DNA of 64,000 bases from Streptomyces xylophagus (GCF_000716435.1 NZ_JNWO01000034.1:15963-79962), one strand, 5' to 3'. Positions 7,451 to 17,178 are shown, counted from the stretch's first letter. Notes: generated by a model from the sequence alone, not told the origin. Translations and numbers: made by a program.

Positions 7451-9139
7451 GTGCCGGAGCTGAGGCCTTGGCGGGCCGCGAGACCGCGGGTGAAGCGGGT
7501 CGCGCGAGCCGTCCGGCCCCGTCTCGAGCGGGCCGCACAATCCGTGAAACCGCAGGTCACACGGGTCACCCAAGCCGTGAAGCCTCAGGTCACGCGGCTC
7601 ACCGAAGCAGCGAAACCACAAGCCGCGCGGCTCACCGAAGCCGTGAAACCGAAGGTCGCCCGGCTCGTCGCATCCGTGTCACCGCAGGTCGCGAAGTTGC
7701 CGCGGCCCGACAGGACCTGGCGGTACACCGCGGTCGCCACCACCGCCGGAATGGCGCTGGCCGCCGTCGTGGTGACCGCCGCGGGTCCCTGGGACTCCTC
7801 CGGTCAGCGTACGGCCGAGCGGGACCACGCAGTCGCACAGGAACGTTCAGGTGGCGTAGATCACGACCGTAATTCCGATACGTCCGCGAAGGCACCCCGA
7901 CCCGCGCCCAGCGCCCCCTCCGTCCTCGTCGGCCTCGGCGGCTCCGCGAACTCGGTGAAGTCGGCCCCGACCGGCACGGCCCTCGCGGACGTCCTGAGCC
8001 CGCTCCTGGGCAACTCCGCGCTCGGCACCCGCCACACGGCCGCCGTGGTGGACGTATCGACCGGAAAGCGCCTCTACGGCGTCGGCGCAGACGACGCGCT
8101 GACCCCGGCCTCGACGACGAAGATCGCCACCGCCGTGGCCGCCCTCTCAGCCCTGGGCGCCGACCACCGCTTCACCACCCGCACCGCCTTGGAGCCCGAC
8201 ACCAAGGAACTCGTCCTGGTCGGCGGCGGCGACCCCACCCTGACGGCCCACCAGGACTCCGACGGCTGGGCGAGCCTGCGCACGCTCGCCGACACCACGG
8301 CCACGGCCCTGAAGAAGCGCGGCGTCCACGAGGTGACGCTGTCGTACGACAAGACCCTGTACTCCGGTTCCGAACTCCACCCGATCGGGGTCAACGACAA
8401 CCTCGCCCCGGTCAGCGCCCTGATGGCCGACGAGGGCCGTACCGACGACTCCTCCAGCGGCCCGGTGCTGCGCGTGACGGACCCGGCGGCGGACGCGGTC
8501 AAGAAGTTCGCGGGCTTCCTCGAGGAGCACGGCATCAAGACGACGTCCCCGGGCCCCTCGAAGGCGACCGCCCGCGCCGACACCCTCGCCACGGTCTCCT
8601 CACCCCCGCTGTCCGACATCGTCGAACGGATGCTGACCAACAGCGACAACGACATCGCGGAGGCCCTGGCCCGCCAGACCGCCGTGGCGACGGGCAAGCG
8701 GGCCGACTTCGACGGCGGCGCCGCCGCGATCGACGCCCAGCTGACGAAGCTCCAACTCCCGGTCAAGGGCGCATCGTTCAACGACGGCAGCGGCCTGAAC
8801 CGCGACGACCGCCTCACCGCCGACCTCCTGACCGCCCTCCTCGTCAAGGCCGGCTCCCCGGCCCACCCCGAACTCCGCCCGGTCCTCACCGGCCTCCCCA
8901 TCGCCGGCTTCACCGGCACCCTCACGACCCGCTACACGGACGCGACAGGCGCGGCAGGCGTGGTCCGCGCCAAGACCGGCACCCTGACGGGCGTCAACAC
9001 CCTCGCCGGCACAGTCGTAGACAAAGACGGCCAACTCCTGGCCTTCGCCTTCCTGGCGTCGAATACGACGAATGCGTTGGAGGCCCAGGCAGCCCTGGAC
9101 CACACGGCAACGGCGTTGGCGGCCTGCGGCTGCAGCTAG
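7451..9139 (+). CDS. dacB: D-alanyl-D-alanine carboxypeptidase/endopeptidase (PBP4 family)
   Basis: Class C penicillin-binding protein that trims D-Ala or cleaves 4-3 cross-links in peptidoglycan. Catalytic motifs are complete: STTK (S221, K224), SDN (398-400) and KTG (508-510). A membrane anchor lies near residues 90-112, leaving an N-terminal cytoplasmic region built of about five 11-residue repeats of the type KPQVTRLTEAV (residues 33-87), an unusual addition. Start: AAAGGGG lies 9 bases before GTG 7451 but only 3 before GTG 7445, so 7451 is preferred. Neighbour of ppa and the DUF2342 protease, as in other actinobacteria. Confidence 0.94.
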   Translation: MPELRPWRAARPRVKRVARAVRPRLERAAQSVKPQVTRVTQAVKPQVTRLTEAAKPQAARLTEAVKPKVARLVASVSPQVAKLPRPDRTWRYTAVATTAGMALAAVVVTAAGPWDSSGQRTAERDHAVAQERSGGVDHDRNSDTSAKAPRPAPSAPSVLVGLGGSANSVKSAPTGTALADVLSPLLGNSALGTRHTAAVVDVSTGKRLYGVGADDALTPASTTKIATAVAALSALGADHRFTTRTALEPDTKELVLVGGGDPTLTAHQDSDGWASLRTLADTTATALKKRGVHEVTLSYDKTLYSGSELHPIGVNDNLAPVSALMADEGRTDDSSSGPVLRVTDPAADAVKKFAGFLEEHGIKTTSPGPSKATARADTLATVSSPPLSDIVERMLTNSDNDIAEALARQTAVATGKRADFDGGAAAIDAQLTKLQLPVKGASFNDGSGLNRDDRLTADLLTALLVKAGSPAHPELRPVLTGLPIAGFTGTLTTRYTDATGAAGVVRAKTGTLTGVNTLAGTVVDKDGQLLAFAFLASNTTNALEAQAALDHTATALAACGCS

Positions 9140-9224
9140 ACGACGGCCTGGGCTCAGCGGACTGCCGTCGCCGCCGCTGCACCGCTGCCGCATGTACCGC
9201 TGTGGGCAGGCGTTCCGCACGGCG

Positions 9225-9267
9225 GTGGGGGTCCCCCCGCTCGAGCGAAGCCGAGAGTGGGGGAGGG
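9225..9267 (+). repeat. GC-rich hairpin element with CGAGCGAAGCCGAGA core
   Basis: Run GGGGGTCCCCCCGCTCGAG followed by CGAAGCCGAGAGTGGGGGAG; CCCCC and GGGGG pair around a GCTCGAGCGAAGCC loop. The wording resembles elements scattered between Streptomyces genes. It lies between the PBP4 gene and the DUF2342 gene and could terminate the former. Confidence 0.6.
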
Positions 9268-9354
9268 TGGGCACAGCCATCAATACCGGGTGCCGTTCAA
9301 ACAGACGCTCACCTGACCGACGCTCGCGGCCTGCCCCAAGTGGGAGCGACCACG

Positions 9355-9360
9355 TACGGT
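9355..9360 (+). promoter_or_regulatory. -10 box (TACGGT) for leaderless DUF2342 mRNA
   Basis: TACGGT ends 6 nt before ATG 9367, so transcription would start at or next to the start codon. No ribosome site is present upstream. Confidence 0.6.
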
Positions 9361-9366
9361 TGACGC

Positions 9367-10488
9367 ATGACGAGCATCGGTGGTGCCGAGATGGTCGACT
9401 GGAATCTCGCGGTGGCGACCGCGACCCGACTTGTGCGGCCGGGCCCCGAGGTGAGCCGCGACGAGGCCCGGGCCGTCGTCGCGGAGCTGCGCCGGCATGC
9501 GAAGGCCTCGGAGCAACACGTCCGGGGTTTCACCCGGATGGGCACGGACGACATCCACGACACCCCGATCCTGGTCGTCGACCGCCCCGGCTGGGTGCGG
9601 GCGAACGTCGCCGGGTTCCGGGAGGTCCTCAAGCCGCTGCTCGACAAGATGCAGGAGCGGCGCGGCAACACCCCGGGCGGCGCGGTCTTCGGCGCGGTCG
9701 GCGGCAAGGTGACCGGCGTGGAGCTGGGCATGCTGCTGTCGTTCCTGTCCTCGCGGGTGCTCGGCCAGTACGAGACGTTCGCCCCGGCGACGCGCGAACT
9801 GCCGGCGGGGGCGAAGGGGGGCCGGCTGCTGCTGGTCGCGCCGAACATCGTGCACGTGGAGCGCGAACTCGACGTACAGCCCCACGACTTCCGCCTGTGG
9901 GTGTGCCTGCACGAGGAGACGCACCGCACGCAGTTCACGGCCGTGCCCTGGCTGCGTGACCACCTGGAGGGCGAGATCCAGTCGTTCTTGGGGGAGACCG
10001 AGGTCGACCCCATGACGGTCCTGGAGCGCATCCGGGAGGCCGCCCAGTCGCTGGCCGGCGGCCGGCCCGAGGGCGAGGAAGACGACGAGGGCCGGTCTCT
10101 CGTGGAGATCGTGCAGACGCCCGCGCAGCGGGAGATCCTCGGCCGCCTGACCGCCGTGATGTCCCTCCTGGAGGGGCACGCCGACTTCGTGATGGACGGC
10201 GTCGGTCCTGATGTGGTGCCGAGCGTCGCGGAGATCCGCGAGAAGTTCCAGCAGCGCCGCGCAAAGGGCGCCTCGCGGCTGGACTCGGCGCTGCGCAAGC
10301 TGCTGGGTCTGGACGCCAAGTTGCGGCAGTACCGGGACGGCGAACGCTTCGTGCGCGCGGTCGTCGACCAGGTCGGCATGGACGGCTTCAACCGTGTATG
10401 GACTTCCCCGAACACGTTGCCGACCAAGACGGAGATCGCCAAACCGGCGGACTGGGTCGCGCGGGTGCACCGCAAGGCCGAGTCGTGA
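9367..10488 (+). CDS. Zinc-dependent metalloprotease-like protein (DUF2342)
   Basis: 373 residues of the zincin-like DUF2342 (Zinicin_2) family, conserved in actinobacteria next to tilS. The HExxH zinc motif is HEETH in the stretch LHEETHRTQFTAVPWL, and GHADFVMDGVG downstream supplies a further candidate ligand. There is no signal peptide or membrane segment, so it is probably cytosolic. Its substrate is unknown; some relatives are labelled coenzyme-F420-associated by association only. The ATG at 9367 lies 6 nt after a -10 box. A strong hairpin follows the stop. Confidence 0.9.
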   Translation: MTSIGGAEMVDWNLAVATATRLVRPGPEVSRDEARAVVAELRRHAKASEQHVRGFTRMGTDDIHDTPILVVDRPGWVRANVAGFREVLKPLLDKMQERRGNTPGGAVFGAVGGKVTGVELGMLLSFLSSRVLGQYETFAPATRELPAGAKGGRLLLVAPNIVHVERELDVQPHDFRLWVCLHEETHRTQFTAVPWLRDHLEGEIQSFLGETEVDPMTVLERIREAAQSLAGGRPEGEEDDEGRSLVEIVQTPAQREILGRLTAVMSLLEGHADFVMDGVGPDVVPSVAEIREKFQQRRAKGASRLDSALRKLLGLDAKLRQYRDGERFVRAVVDQVGMDGFNRVWTSPNTLPTKTEIAKPADWVARVHRKAES

Positions 10489-10489
10489 A

Positions 10490-10530
10490 CCTGCCGTAGG
10501 CGTGGTGAAACGAATCCGGCCTACGGCAGG
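10490..10530 (+). terminator. Hairpin terminator after the DUF2342 gene
   Basis: Perfect 12-bp arms CCTGCCGTAGGC (10490-10501) and GCCTACGGCAGG (10519-10530), directly after the stop codon; no clear T-run. Confidence 0.75.
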
Positions 10531-10681
10531 CGAACGCCCCTGCAATCACCCGTCCGAGGGACCGTGAGCGATGGGTAGGCGTGCAATGCTCGGGGAACGC
10601 CCCGGTTCTGTCACCATCTACACACTCTGAGTGACCGAACCTCGGGCCAACCCCCCGAAAACTTCATGAAGGGAACCGGAC

Positions 10682-11722
10682 ATGGGTCCCCATCCTGCGG
10701 TCGCGGCGATACGCCTGGCGGTCCGCCGCGTCCTCCACGACATCCTCACCGACCACGAGGCCCTGCAGACCGCCGGCGCCTCCCGGCACACCTCGCACGA
10801 GCGCCCGCCCTCGCCGCTCGTGCTCGTGGCGTGCTCCGGCGGCGCCGACTCCATGGCGCTAGCCTCCGCCCTCGCCTTCGAAGCACCCAAACTCGGCATC
10901 CGGGCCGGCGGCATCACCGTCGACCACGGCCTCCAGGCCGGCTCCGATCTCCGCGCAGACGAGGTCGTCCTGCGCCTGCGCGAACTGGGCCTGGACCCCG
11001 TAGAAGCCACCGCAGTGACCGTGGGCCGCGAGGGCGGCCCCGAGGCAGCCGCCCGGGACGCCCGCTACGCCGCCCTCGACGCCTGCGCCGCCCGACACGG
11101 CGCCGCCGCCGTCCTGCTCGGTCACACGCGCGACGACCAGGCGGAAACCGTCCTGCTGGGCCTCGCCCGCGGCTCGGGCATCCGCTCCCTGTCCGGGATG
11201 GCCGCGGTCTCGGGGGCCGACGGCCGTTACCGCCGCCCGTTCCTCCAGCTCGACCGGCAGACCGCCCGCAAGGCCTGCATGGTCCAGTCGCTCCCCGTCT
11301 GGGACGACCCGCACAACGCCGACCCCGCGTACACCCGTTCCCGTCTGCGCCACGAAGGCCTGCCGGCCCTGGAGAAGGCGCTCGGCAAAGGGGTCGTGGA
11401 AGCGCTCGCCCGTACGGCGCAACTCTCCCGCGACGACGCCGACGCCCTCGACACCTGGGCCAGCCAGGCCGAGGCCTCCGTACGGGACGCCACCGGCCTC
11501 CTGGAGTGCGCCAAGCTCTACGCCCTGCCGCCCGCCGTGCGCCGCCGCATCCTGCGCCGCGCGGCCATCCAGGCGGGCGCCCCGGCCGGTTCGCTGTTCG
11601 CCCGGCACATCGAGGAAGTCGACCGCCTGATCACGGGCTGGCGCGGCCAGGGAGCCATCAATCTCCCGGGCAAGGTCGTCGCCCGGCGCCAGGGTGGCAG
11701 ACTGGTGATTCGGCAAGGCTGA
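10682..11722 (+). CDS. tilS: tRNA(Ile)-lysidine synthase
   Basis: ATP-dependent enzyme that converts C34 of the CAU-anticodon tRNA-Ile to lysidine so that it reads AUA. 346 residues. The PP-loop SGGADS is at 52-57, then DHGLQAGSD and [20 protein letters not shown], the tRNA-contacting loop. The C-terminal half is compact, as in other actinobacteria. ATG at 10682 follows GGGAACC. It is followed after 65 bp by hpt and then ftsH on the same strand, the classical tilS-hpt-ftsH arrangement. Confidence 0.95.
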   Translation: MGPHPAVAAIRLAVRRVLHDILTDHEALQTAGASRHTSHERPPSPLVLVACSGGADSMALASALAFEAPKLGIRAGGITVDHGLQAGSDLRADEVVLRLRELGLDPVEATAVTVGREGGPEAAARDARYAALDACAARHGAAAVLLGHTRDDQAETVLLGLARGSGIRSLSGMAAVSGADGRYRRPFLQLDRQTARKACMVQSLPVWDDPHNADPAYTRSRLRHEGLPALEKALGKGVVEALARTAQLSRDDADALDTWASQAEASVRDATGLLECAKLYALPPAVRRRILRRAAIQAGAPAGSLFARHIEEVDRLITGWRGQGAINLPGKVVARRQGGRLVIRQG

Positions 11723-11787
11723 ATCGACACCCCCTCCGGGCCTCCGGGGGCGGGGCCAGGTAGTAGCCGGTTGGACGACCGAAAGTG

Positions 11788-12348
11788 ATGCGGGTGGACG
11801 CGAAAGACATGGGTGACGACCTCCAGTCGGTGCTCATCACCAAGGAAGAGATCGACGCGAAGCTCGTGGAGCTCGCCGCGAAGATCGACGCGGAGTACGC
11901 GGGCAAGGACCTTTTGATCGTCGGCGTCCTCAAGGGCGCGGTGATGGTCATGGCGGACCTCGCCCGGGCGCTGTCCACCCCCGTCACCATGGACTGGATG
12001 GCCGTGTCGTCGTACGGCGCGGGCACCCAGTCCTCCGGTGTCGTGCGGATCCTCAAGGACCTCGACACCGACATCAAGGGCAAGCACGTCCTCATCGTCG
12101 AGGACATCATCGACTCCGGTCTGACGCTGTCCTGGCTGATCTCCAACCTCGGCTCCCGCGAGCCCGACTCGTTGAAGATCTGCACCCTGCTGCGCAAGCC
12201 GGAGGCGGCCAAGGTCGCCATCGACGTGGAGTGGGTCGGCTTCGACATCCCGAACGAGTTCGTCGTCGGATACGGCCTCGACTACGCGGAGAAGTACCGC
12301 AACCTGCCGTTCGTCGGTACGCTCGCGCCGCACGTCTACGGCGGCTAG
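11788..12348 (+). CDS. hpt: Hypoxanthine phosphoribosyltransferase
   Basis: Purine salvage enzyme making IMP or GMP from hypoxanthine or guanine and PRPP. 186 residues. The PRPP-binding loop is [14 protein letters not shown] (around 101-114) and the base-binding C-terminal region is [29 protein letters not shown] at 11785 and a later ATG (MGDDLQ) are alternative starts; ATG 11788 gives the usual [10 protein letters not shown]-terminus. No strong ribosome site is visible. Lies between tilS and ftsH. Confidence 0.95.
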   Translation: MRVDAKDMGDDLQSVLITKEEIDAKLVELAAKIDAEYAGKDLLIVGVLKGAVMVMADLARALSTPVTMDWMAVSSYGAGTQSSGVVRILKDLDTDIKGKHVLIVEDIIDSGLTLSWLISNLGSREPDSLKICTLLRKPEAAKVAIDVEWVGFDIPNEFVVGYGLDYAEKYRNLPFVGTLAPHVYGG

Positions 12349-12503
12349 AGCCACTCGGCCCAAGCCCTGTAAGACGATCGGGAACCCCAGCGGGTTTCGC
12401 GCCGTTGGAGCATGCAGACGCGTCTCCCAGCCGTCCCGTGCGACTTCGGGCAACATTGCTGGGGTACGGTCAGAAGAACTGTCTTTATCAAACTCACTAT
12501 GGC

Positions 12504-12534
12504 AGGAGGGACGGAGCGAATTCGCTCCGTATGG
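12504..12534 (+). promoter_or_regulatory. Shine-Dalgarno site separated from the ftsH start by a perfect palindrome
   Basis: AGGAGGG (12504-12510) is followed directly by a 20-bp perfect palindrome ACGGAGCGAATTCGCTCCGT (12511-12530), then ATGG and the ftsH ATG at 12535. As RNA the palindrome gives an 8-bp stem with an AAUU loop. Linear spacing (24 nt) is too long for the ribosome; folding would shorten it to about 4 nt. An out-of-frame ATG sits at 12531. A -10-like TACGGT lies at 12465-12470. Confidence 0.6.
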
Positions 12535-14568
12535 ATGGACGTGAAGCGATACTTCCGTGGGCCGGTCATGTGGATCGTGCTGGCCGTCCTTGCCGTGGTC
12601 GTGTTGATGCAGGTCGTCGGCTCGTCCGGCGGCTACAAGACGGTGGACACCGGCCAGGTCGTCCAGGCGATCAATGACAACAAGGTCGAGTCGGCCAAGA
12701 TCACCACCGGCGACGAGCAGACCATCAAGGTCACGCTCAAGAGCGGCGAGAAGGTCGACGGCAGCTCCAAGATCCAGGCGAGCTACATCGGCGACCAGGG
12801 CGTGACCCTCGCGGGCACGCTCCAGACCAAATACCAGGACAAGCAGATTCCGGACGGCTACACGGTCTCGCCGACGAAGCAGAACGCTTTCGTCGGGATT
12901 CTCCTGTCGCTGCTCCCCTTCGTCCTCATCGTGGTCGTCTTCCTGTTCCTGATGAACCAGATGCAGGGCGGCGGCTCCCGAGTCATGAACTTCGGGAAGT
13001 CCAAGGCCAAGCTCATCACCAAGGACACCCCGAAGACGACGTTCGCGGACGTCGCGGGCTCCGACGAGGCCGTCGAGGAACTGCACGAGATCAAGGAGTT
13101 CCTCCAGGAGCCGGCGAAGTTCCAGGCCGTCGGCGCCAAGATCCCCAAGGGCGTACTCCTGTACGGCCCTCCCGGCACCGGCAAGACCCTGCTGGCGCGA
13201 GCCGTCGCGGGCGAGGCCGGGGTGCCCTTCTACTCGATCTCCGGTTCCGACTTCGTCGAGATGTTCGTCGGTGTCGGTGCCTCCCGAGTCCGTGACCTGT
13301 TCGAGCAGGCCAAGGCGAACGCCCCGGCGATCGTCTTCGTCGACGAGATCGACGCGGTCGGCCGCCATCGCGGCGCCGGCCTCGGCGGTGGACACGACGA
13401 GCGCGAGCAGACGCTGAACCAGCTGCTCGTCGAGATGGACGGCTTCGACGTCAAGGGCGGCGTGATCCTCATCGCCGCGACGAACCGGCCCGACATCCTC
13501 GACCCGGCCCTCCTGCGCCCCGGCCGCTTCGACCGCCAGATCGCGGTCGACCGCCCGGACATGCAGGGCCGTCTGGAGATCCTCAAGGTCCACCAGAAGG
13601 GCAAGCCGGTCGCACCGGACGTCGATCTGTCGGCCGTCGCGCGCCGTACGCCGGGCTTCACCGGCGCGGACCTGAGCAACGTCCTCAACGAGGCCGCCCT
13701 GCTCACCGCCCGCGGCAACCGCAAGCTGATCGACAACTCCATGCTGGACGAGGCGATCGACCGTGTGGTCGCGGGCCCGCAGAAGCGGACCCGGATCATG
13801 TCGGACAAGGAGAAGAAGATCACCGCGTACCACGAGGGCGGACACGCCCTGGTCGCGGCGGCTTCCCCCAACTCCGACCCGGTCCACAAGATCACGATCC
13901 TCTCCCGAGGCCGTGCTCTGGGCTACACGATGGTCCTGCCGGAAGAGGACAAGTACTCGACCACGCGCAACGAGATGCTGGACCAGCTGGCCTACATGCT
14001 GGGCGGCCGCGCGGCCGAGGAACTGGTCTTCCACGACCCGACCACGGGTGCCGCGAACGACATCGAGAAGGCCACCGCCACGGCCCGCGCGATGGTCACG
14101 CAGTACGGCATGACCGAGCGCCTCGGCGCGATCAAGTTCGGCGGCGACAACACCGAGCCCTTCCTGGGCCGGGAGATGTCGCACCCGCGCGACTACTCGG
14201 AAGAGGTCGCCGCGCTCGTCGACGAAGAGGTCAAGAAGCTCATCGAGAACGCCCACAACGAGGCCTGGGAGATCCTGGTCGAGAACCGTGACGTGCTCGA
14301 CGCGCTCGTGCTGCAGCTGCTGGAGAAGGAGACGCTGAACAAGGAGCAGATCGCCGAGGTCTTCGCTCCCATCGTCCGGCGTCCGGCCCGTCCCTCGTGG
14401 ACCGGCTCCTCCCGGCGTACGCCGTCCACCCGCCCGCCGGTGCTCTCCCCCAAGGAGCTGTCACTGACGAACGGGACGAACGGCGCGGGTCCCGCGATCA
14501 CCGCCGGTGCGACCGCCGAGTCCTCTCCCACGCTGGAGAAGGCCCCGGAGGAGCGCCCCGAGAACTGA
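12535..14568 (+). CDS. ftsH: ATP-dependent zinc metalloprotease FtsH
   Basis: Membrane-anchored AAA+ protease that degrades misfolded membrane proteins and short-lived regulators. 677 residues: transmembrane helix 11-29, extracytoplasmic domain, second helix about 119-141, AAA+ module with Walker A GPPGTGKT (211-218) and Walker B VFVDEIDA (267-274), second region of homology ATNRPD, and zinc motif HEGGH (433-437). The last 60 residues are Pro/Ser/Thr/Glu-rich and probably disordered. ATG 12535 ([12 protein letters not shown]) matches other Streptomyces FtsH proteins; ATG 12499 in frame would add 12 residues but has no ribosome site. An intrinsic terminator separates it from folE. Confidence 0.96.
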   Translation: MDVKRYFRGPVMWIVLAVLAVVVLMQVVGSSGGYKTVDTGQVVQAINDNKVESAKITTGDEQTIKVTLKSGEKVDGSSKIQASYIGDQGVTLAGTLQTKYQDKQIPDGYTVSPTKQNAFVGILLSLLPFVLIVVVFLFLMNQMQGGGSRVMNFGKSKAKLITKDTPKTTFADVAGSDEAVEELHEIKEFLQEPAKFQAVGAKIPKGVLLYGPPGTGKTLLARAVAGEAGVPFYSISGSDFVEMFVGVGASRVRDLFEQAKANAPAIVFVDEIDAVGRHRGAGLGGGHDEREQTLNQLLVEMDGFDVKGGVILIAATNRPDILDPALLRPGRFDRQIAVDRPDMQGRLEILKVHQKGKPVAPDVDLSAVARRTPGFTGADLSNVLNEAALLTARGNRKLIDNSMLDEAIDRVVAGPQKRTRIMSDKEKKITAYHEGGHALVAAASPNSDPVHKITILSRGRALGYTMVLPEEDKYSTTRNEMLDQLAYMLGGRAAEELVFHDPTTGAANDIEKATATARAMVTQYGMTERLGAIKFGGDNTEPFLGREMSHPRDYSEEVAALVDEEVKKLIENAHNEAWEILVENRDVLDALVLQLLEKETLNKEQIAEVFAPIVRRPARPSWTGSSRRTPSTRPPVLSPKELSLTNGTNGAGPAITAGATAESSPTLEKAPEERPEN

Positions 14569-14590
14569 CGCGAGTCTCACACGGCCCGAA

Positions 14591-14640
14591 ATGGAAGCCG
14601 CGCCCCCCTGGATTTAGCCTGGGGGGCGCGGCTTTTCCAT
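14591..14640 (+). terminator. Intrinsic terminator after ftsH
   Basis: GC-rich stem AAGCCGCGCCCCCC with GGGGGGCGCGGCTT around a GGATTTAGCCT-type loop, followed by TTTT. It is the most canonical terminator in the window and overlaps the sequence just upstream of folE. Confidence 0.85.
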
Positions 14641-14700
14641 ATGCCCGCAACTGAGGCGTGTGTCCGCACACGCGTGACCCGCACAGGAACGAGGCTTCAC

Positions 14701-15306
14701 ATGACCGACCCCGTGACGCTGGACGGCGAGGGAACGATCGGCGTCTTCGACGAGAAGCGCGCCGAGAACGCCGTACGCGAACTGCTGATCGCGGTCGGCG
14801 AGGACCCGGACCGCGAGGGGCTCAGGGAGACGCCGGCGCGGGTGGCGCGGGCGTACAAGGAGATATTCGCGGGGTTGTGGCAGAAGCCCGAGGATGTGCT
14901 GACGACGACGTTCGACCTGGGGCACGACGAGATGGTCCTGGTGAAGGACATCGAGGTCCTCAGCAACTGTGAACACCATCTGGTGCCGTTCGTCGGGGTC
15001 GCCCATGTCGGGTACATCCCGTCCGCCGACGGGAAGATCACCGGGTTGTCGAAGCTGGCCCGGCTGGTGGACGTGTTTGCTCGGCGGCCTCAGGTGCAGG
15101 AGCGGTTGACCACGCAGGTCGCGGATTCTCTGATGGAGATTCTGGAGCCGCGTGGGGTCATCGTCGTTGTCGAGTGCGAGCACATGTGCATGTCGATGCG
15201 GGGGGTGCGGAAGCCCGGCGCCAAGACCATCACGTCTGCGGTGCGGGGGCAGTTGCGGGATCCGGCTACCCGTAATGAGGCGATGAGCTTGATTATGGCT
15301 CGCTGA
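14701..15306 (+). CDS. folE: GTP cyclohydrolase I
   Basis: Zinc enzyme that converts GTP to 7,8-dihydroneopterin triphosphate, the first step of folate synthesis. 201 residues. Zinc ligands lie in NCEHHLVPF and [13 protein letters not shown], and the family motif [18 protein letters not shown] is intact. ATG 14701 gives [11 protein letters not shown]; an ATG at 14641 in frame would add 20 residues inside the ftsH terminator and is rejected. The remaining fol genes are on the opposite strand just downstream, convergent. Confidence 0.96.
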   Translation: MTDPVTLDGEGTIGVFDEKRAENAVRELLIAVGEDPDREGLRETPARVARAYKEIFAGLWQKPEDVLTTTFDLGHDEMVLVKDIEVLSNCEHHLVPFVGVAHVGYIPSADGKITGLSKLARLVDVFARRPQVQERLTTQVADSLMEILEPRGVIVVVECEHMCMSMRGVRKPGAKTITSAVRGQLRDPATRNEAMSLIMAR

Positions 15307-15330
15307 GGTCGTTTGCCGGGTGCGGCGCCG

Positions 15331-15372
15331 TTGTGGCTGGTCGCGCAGTTCCCCGCGCCCCTTCAGGGGCGC
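15331..15372 (-). repeat. Dispersed Streptomyces intergenic repeat, copy 2
   Basis: Inverted copy of the 5014 element (TTGTGGCTGGTCGCGCAGTT, CCCCGCGCCCC, hairpin with GGGGCGC). It fills the gap between the convergent folE and DUF3180 genes and ends one base before the DUF3180 stop codon. Confidence 0.85.
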
Positions 15373-15861
15373 TTAGGTGACCGGTGTTGCACCCGCCGTG
15401 TTGTTGTCGTTGTCCTCCGGGAGTTTGCAGACTCGCTCCAGGAAGATGGCCGCCGCTATCACCGCGATGCCCGCTACGACCGAGAAGCCGGCGTAGATGG
15501 CCTGGTCTCGGCGGGCCGGGATGTCCAGGGACTCCAGGAGGTAGGCGCCCGTGCCGCCGTACATGCCGGCGACGAGGGCGGCGACCAGGGCGCTGGCCTG
15601 GCCGAAGACGACCGCGCGGGCGGCCATCAGGGGGTCGACGCCCTTGGCGCCGGGGCGGCGCTCGCGCTGTGCCTTGAGGCGGGCGCGCAGGGAGAGCGCC
15701 GTGGCCAGCAGGACCACGGCGATCACGGCGAGGACGATGGGGGCGGCCAGTGGGACGCTCGGCAGGGTCCCCACCGCGCTCCACAGGCGGGCCCCCGCCC
15801 AGGACAGCACTCCGGCGACGACGAACACGCCGGCCAGCATCCTGATCCGCAGCTCTCTCAC
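15373..15861 (-). CDS. DUF3180 membrane protein of the folate cluster
   Basis: 162-residue membrane protein with four predicted helices (about 10-30, 40-60, 82-102, 122-142) and a charged loop RLKAQRERRPGAKGVDPLMAARAVVFGQASA between helices 2 and 3. DUF3180 proteins follow folK in many actinobacteria, including M. tuberculosis (Rv3605c), but have no known function. The GTG start at 15861 has AGGGAC upstream. It is the last gene of the minus-strand fol operon, 59 bp after folK. Confidence 0.88.
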   Translation of the reverse strand: MRELRIRMLAGVFVVAGVLSWAGARLWSAVGTLPSVPLAAPIVLAVIAVVLLATALSLRARLKAQRERRPGAKGVDPLMAARAVVFGQASALVAALVAGMYGGTGAYLLESLDIPARRDQAIYAGFSVVAGIAVIAAAIFLERVCKLPEDNDNNTAGATPVT

Positions 15862-15920
15862 GGTGTCCCTTCAGCTCCCCGTGCCCTGTCCGGGCGTTGT
15901 GGTCGTCTCGACCTTAACGA

Positions 15921-16532
15921 CTACTCGGGCAGCCGGAGTTCCAGATCCTTGCGGGGTTCGACACCGTCACGGGTGATGTCGTCGAGGAGGACGGCGACCG
16001 GGCCGTGGCCGGGCAACTGGGCCTCGGGATCCACGTCGTGCCAGGGGACGAGCACGAAGGCCCGCTCGTGGGCGCGCGGGTGGGGGAGCGTCAGCACCGG
16101 GTCGTCCGAGACGACGTCGGCGTACGCGACGATGTCGACGTCGATCGTGCGCGCGCCCCAGCGCTCCTCGCGGACCCGGTGGAAGGCCTCCTCGACCGCG
16201 TGCGCCCGCTCCAGCAGGGAGGACGGGGGCAGGGTGGTCTTGAGGACGACGACCGCGTTGAAGTACGACGGCTGGCTGCCGGGCTCGACGCCCCACGGCT
16301 CCGTCTCGTAGACCGGCGAGACGGCCTTGATGCGGACGCCGGGGGTGTCCTCCAGCGCGTCGATGGCGCCCTGGAGGGTTTCCAGGCGGTTGCCCAGGTT
16401 CGAGCCCAGGGAGATCACGGCGCGCCTCGGGTTGCTGAGCGTGGTGTCGGCGGCGTCCACCTGCCGGACCACCGAGGCGGGCACCGGCTGGACGGTCGGG
16501 TCGCTGTGACCCTCGGTGAACGAGAAGGTCAT
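15921..16532 (-). CDS. folK: 2-amino-4-hydroxy-6-hydroxymethyldihydropteridine pyrophosphokinase
   Basis: Transfers pyrophosphate from ATP to 6-hydroxymethyl-dihydropterin before FolP acts. 203 residues with an N-terminal extension of about 35. HPPK signatures: ISLGSNLGNR, SPVYETEPWG, YFNAVVVLKT, WGARTIDVDIVAY and LPHPRAHERAFVLVPW. The ATG at 16532 overlaps the folB stop by 4 bp (ATGA), so translation is coupled. Confidence 0.96.
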   Translation of the reverse strand: MTFSFTEGHSDPTVQPVPASVVRQVDAADTTLSNPRRAVISLGSNLGNRLETLQGAIDALEDTPGVRIKAVSPVYETEPWGVEPGSQPSYFNAVVVLKTTLPPSSLLERAHAVEEAFHRVREERWGARTIDVDIVAYADVVSDDPVLTLPHPRAHERAFVLVPWHDVDPEAQLPGHGPVAVLLDDITRDGVEPRKDLELRLPE

Positions 16533-16888
16533 ACTCGGCTCCGGGTGATGGTGACGGTCACGTCGTCGAAGGGGACGGTGATCGGGGCGTCCGGCTTGTG
16601 GACGCGGACCTCGACCTCCTCGACCCCTTCGTGCTTCAGGCAGGTCTGCGCGATGCGCTCGGCGAGGGTCTCGATGAGGTTGACGGGCTCGCCCTGGACG
16701 ACGGCCACGACCTCCTCGGCCACGATGCCGTAGTGCACGGTCTTCGCCAGGTCGTCGTCCGCGGCGGCCGGGCGGGTGTCCAGGCCCAGGACGAGGTCCA
16801 CGATGAAGGTCTGGCCCTCCTCGCGCTCCTTGGGGAACACGCCGTGGTTCCCGCGGGCCTTCAGGCCGCTCAGCGCGACACGATCCAC
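16529..16888 (-). CDS. folB: Dihydroneopterin aldolase
   Basis: Cleaves dihydroneopterin to 6-hydroxymethyl-dihydropterin and glycolaldehyde. 119 residues, the usual length. Motifs: RGNHGVFPKEREEGQTF, VHYGIVAEEV and NLIETLAERIA, with the active-site Glu and Lys regions present. GTG at 16888 (VDRVALSGLKARG) has AGGAG eight bases upstream and is preferred over GTG 16897, whose AGGA abuts the codon. A 290-bp gap without a recognisable gene separates it from the NTF2-like gene, so it may have its own promoter; 4-bp overlap with folK. Confidence 0.95.
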   Translation of the reverse strand: MDRVALSGLKARGNHGVFPKEREEGQTFIVDLVLGLDTRPAAADDDLAKTVHYGIVAEEVVAVVQGEPVNLIETLAERIAQTCLKHEGVEEVEVRVHKPDAPITVPFDDVTVTITRSRV

Positions 16889-17178
16889 GCGAATCACTCC
16901 TGCAATCGTCGATGACGGCCGGTTCGCACCGGGTGCGGGCGGTACGCCCGGCCTCGAACGAATCTACCTGCGGGCACTGACAATGCCGGGCCACGAGGGC
17001 GCGGGCACGGTTCGGGCCCACAGGTTTCATCGACCGTTACCCCCGGGGAACCCGGTGGCTCATGGGTCGGTAGCCGCCCCTACCCGCGACTTCGTGATTC
17101 CAACCACTTCTTGGTCCTGATGGGTTCCGACGGCCTCCGACGGGTTCTGTCGGGGCCTTCCTGCGGGCGCCTACCCAC

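Noticed and set aside
12412..12534. N-terminal extension of FtsH by 41 residues
   Set aside because: The added residues have no membrane or conserved character, and the standard Streptomyces N-terminus [10 protein letters not shown] starts at 12535.
16889..17178. Small gene between folB and the NTF2-like gene
   Set aside because: No frame with ribosome site and normal codon use; treated as untranslated spacer.
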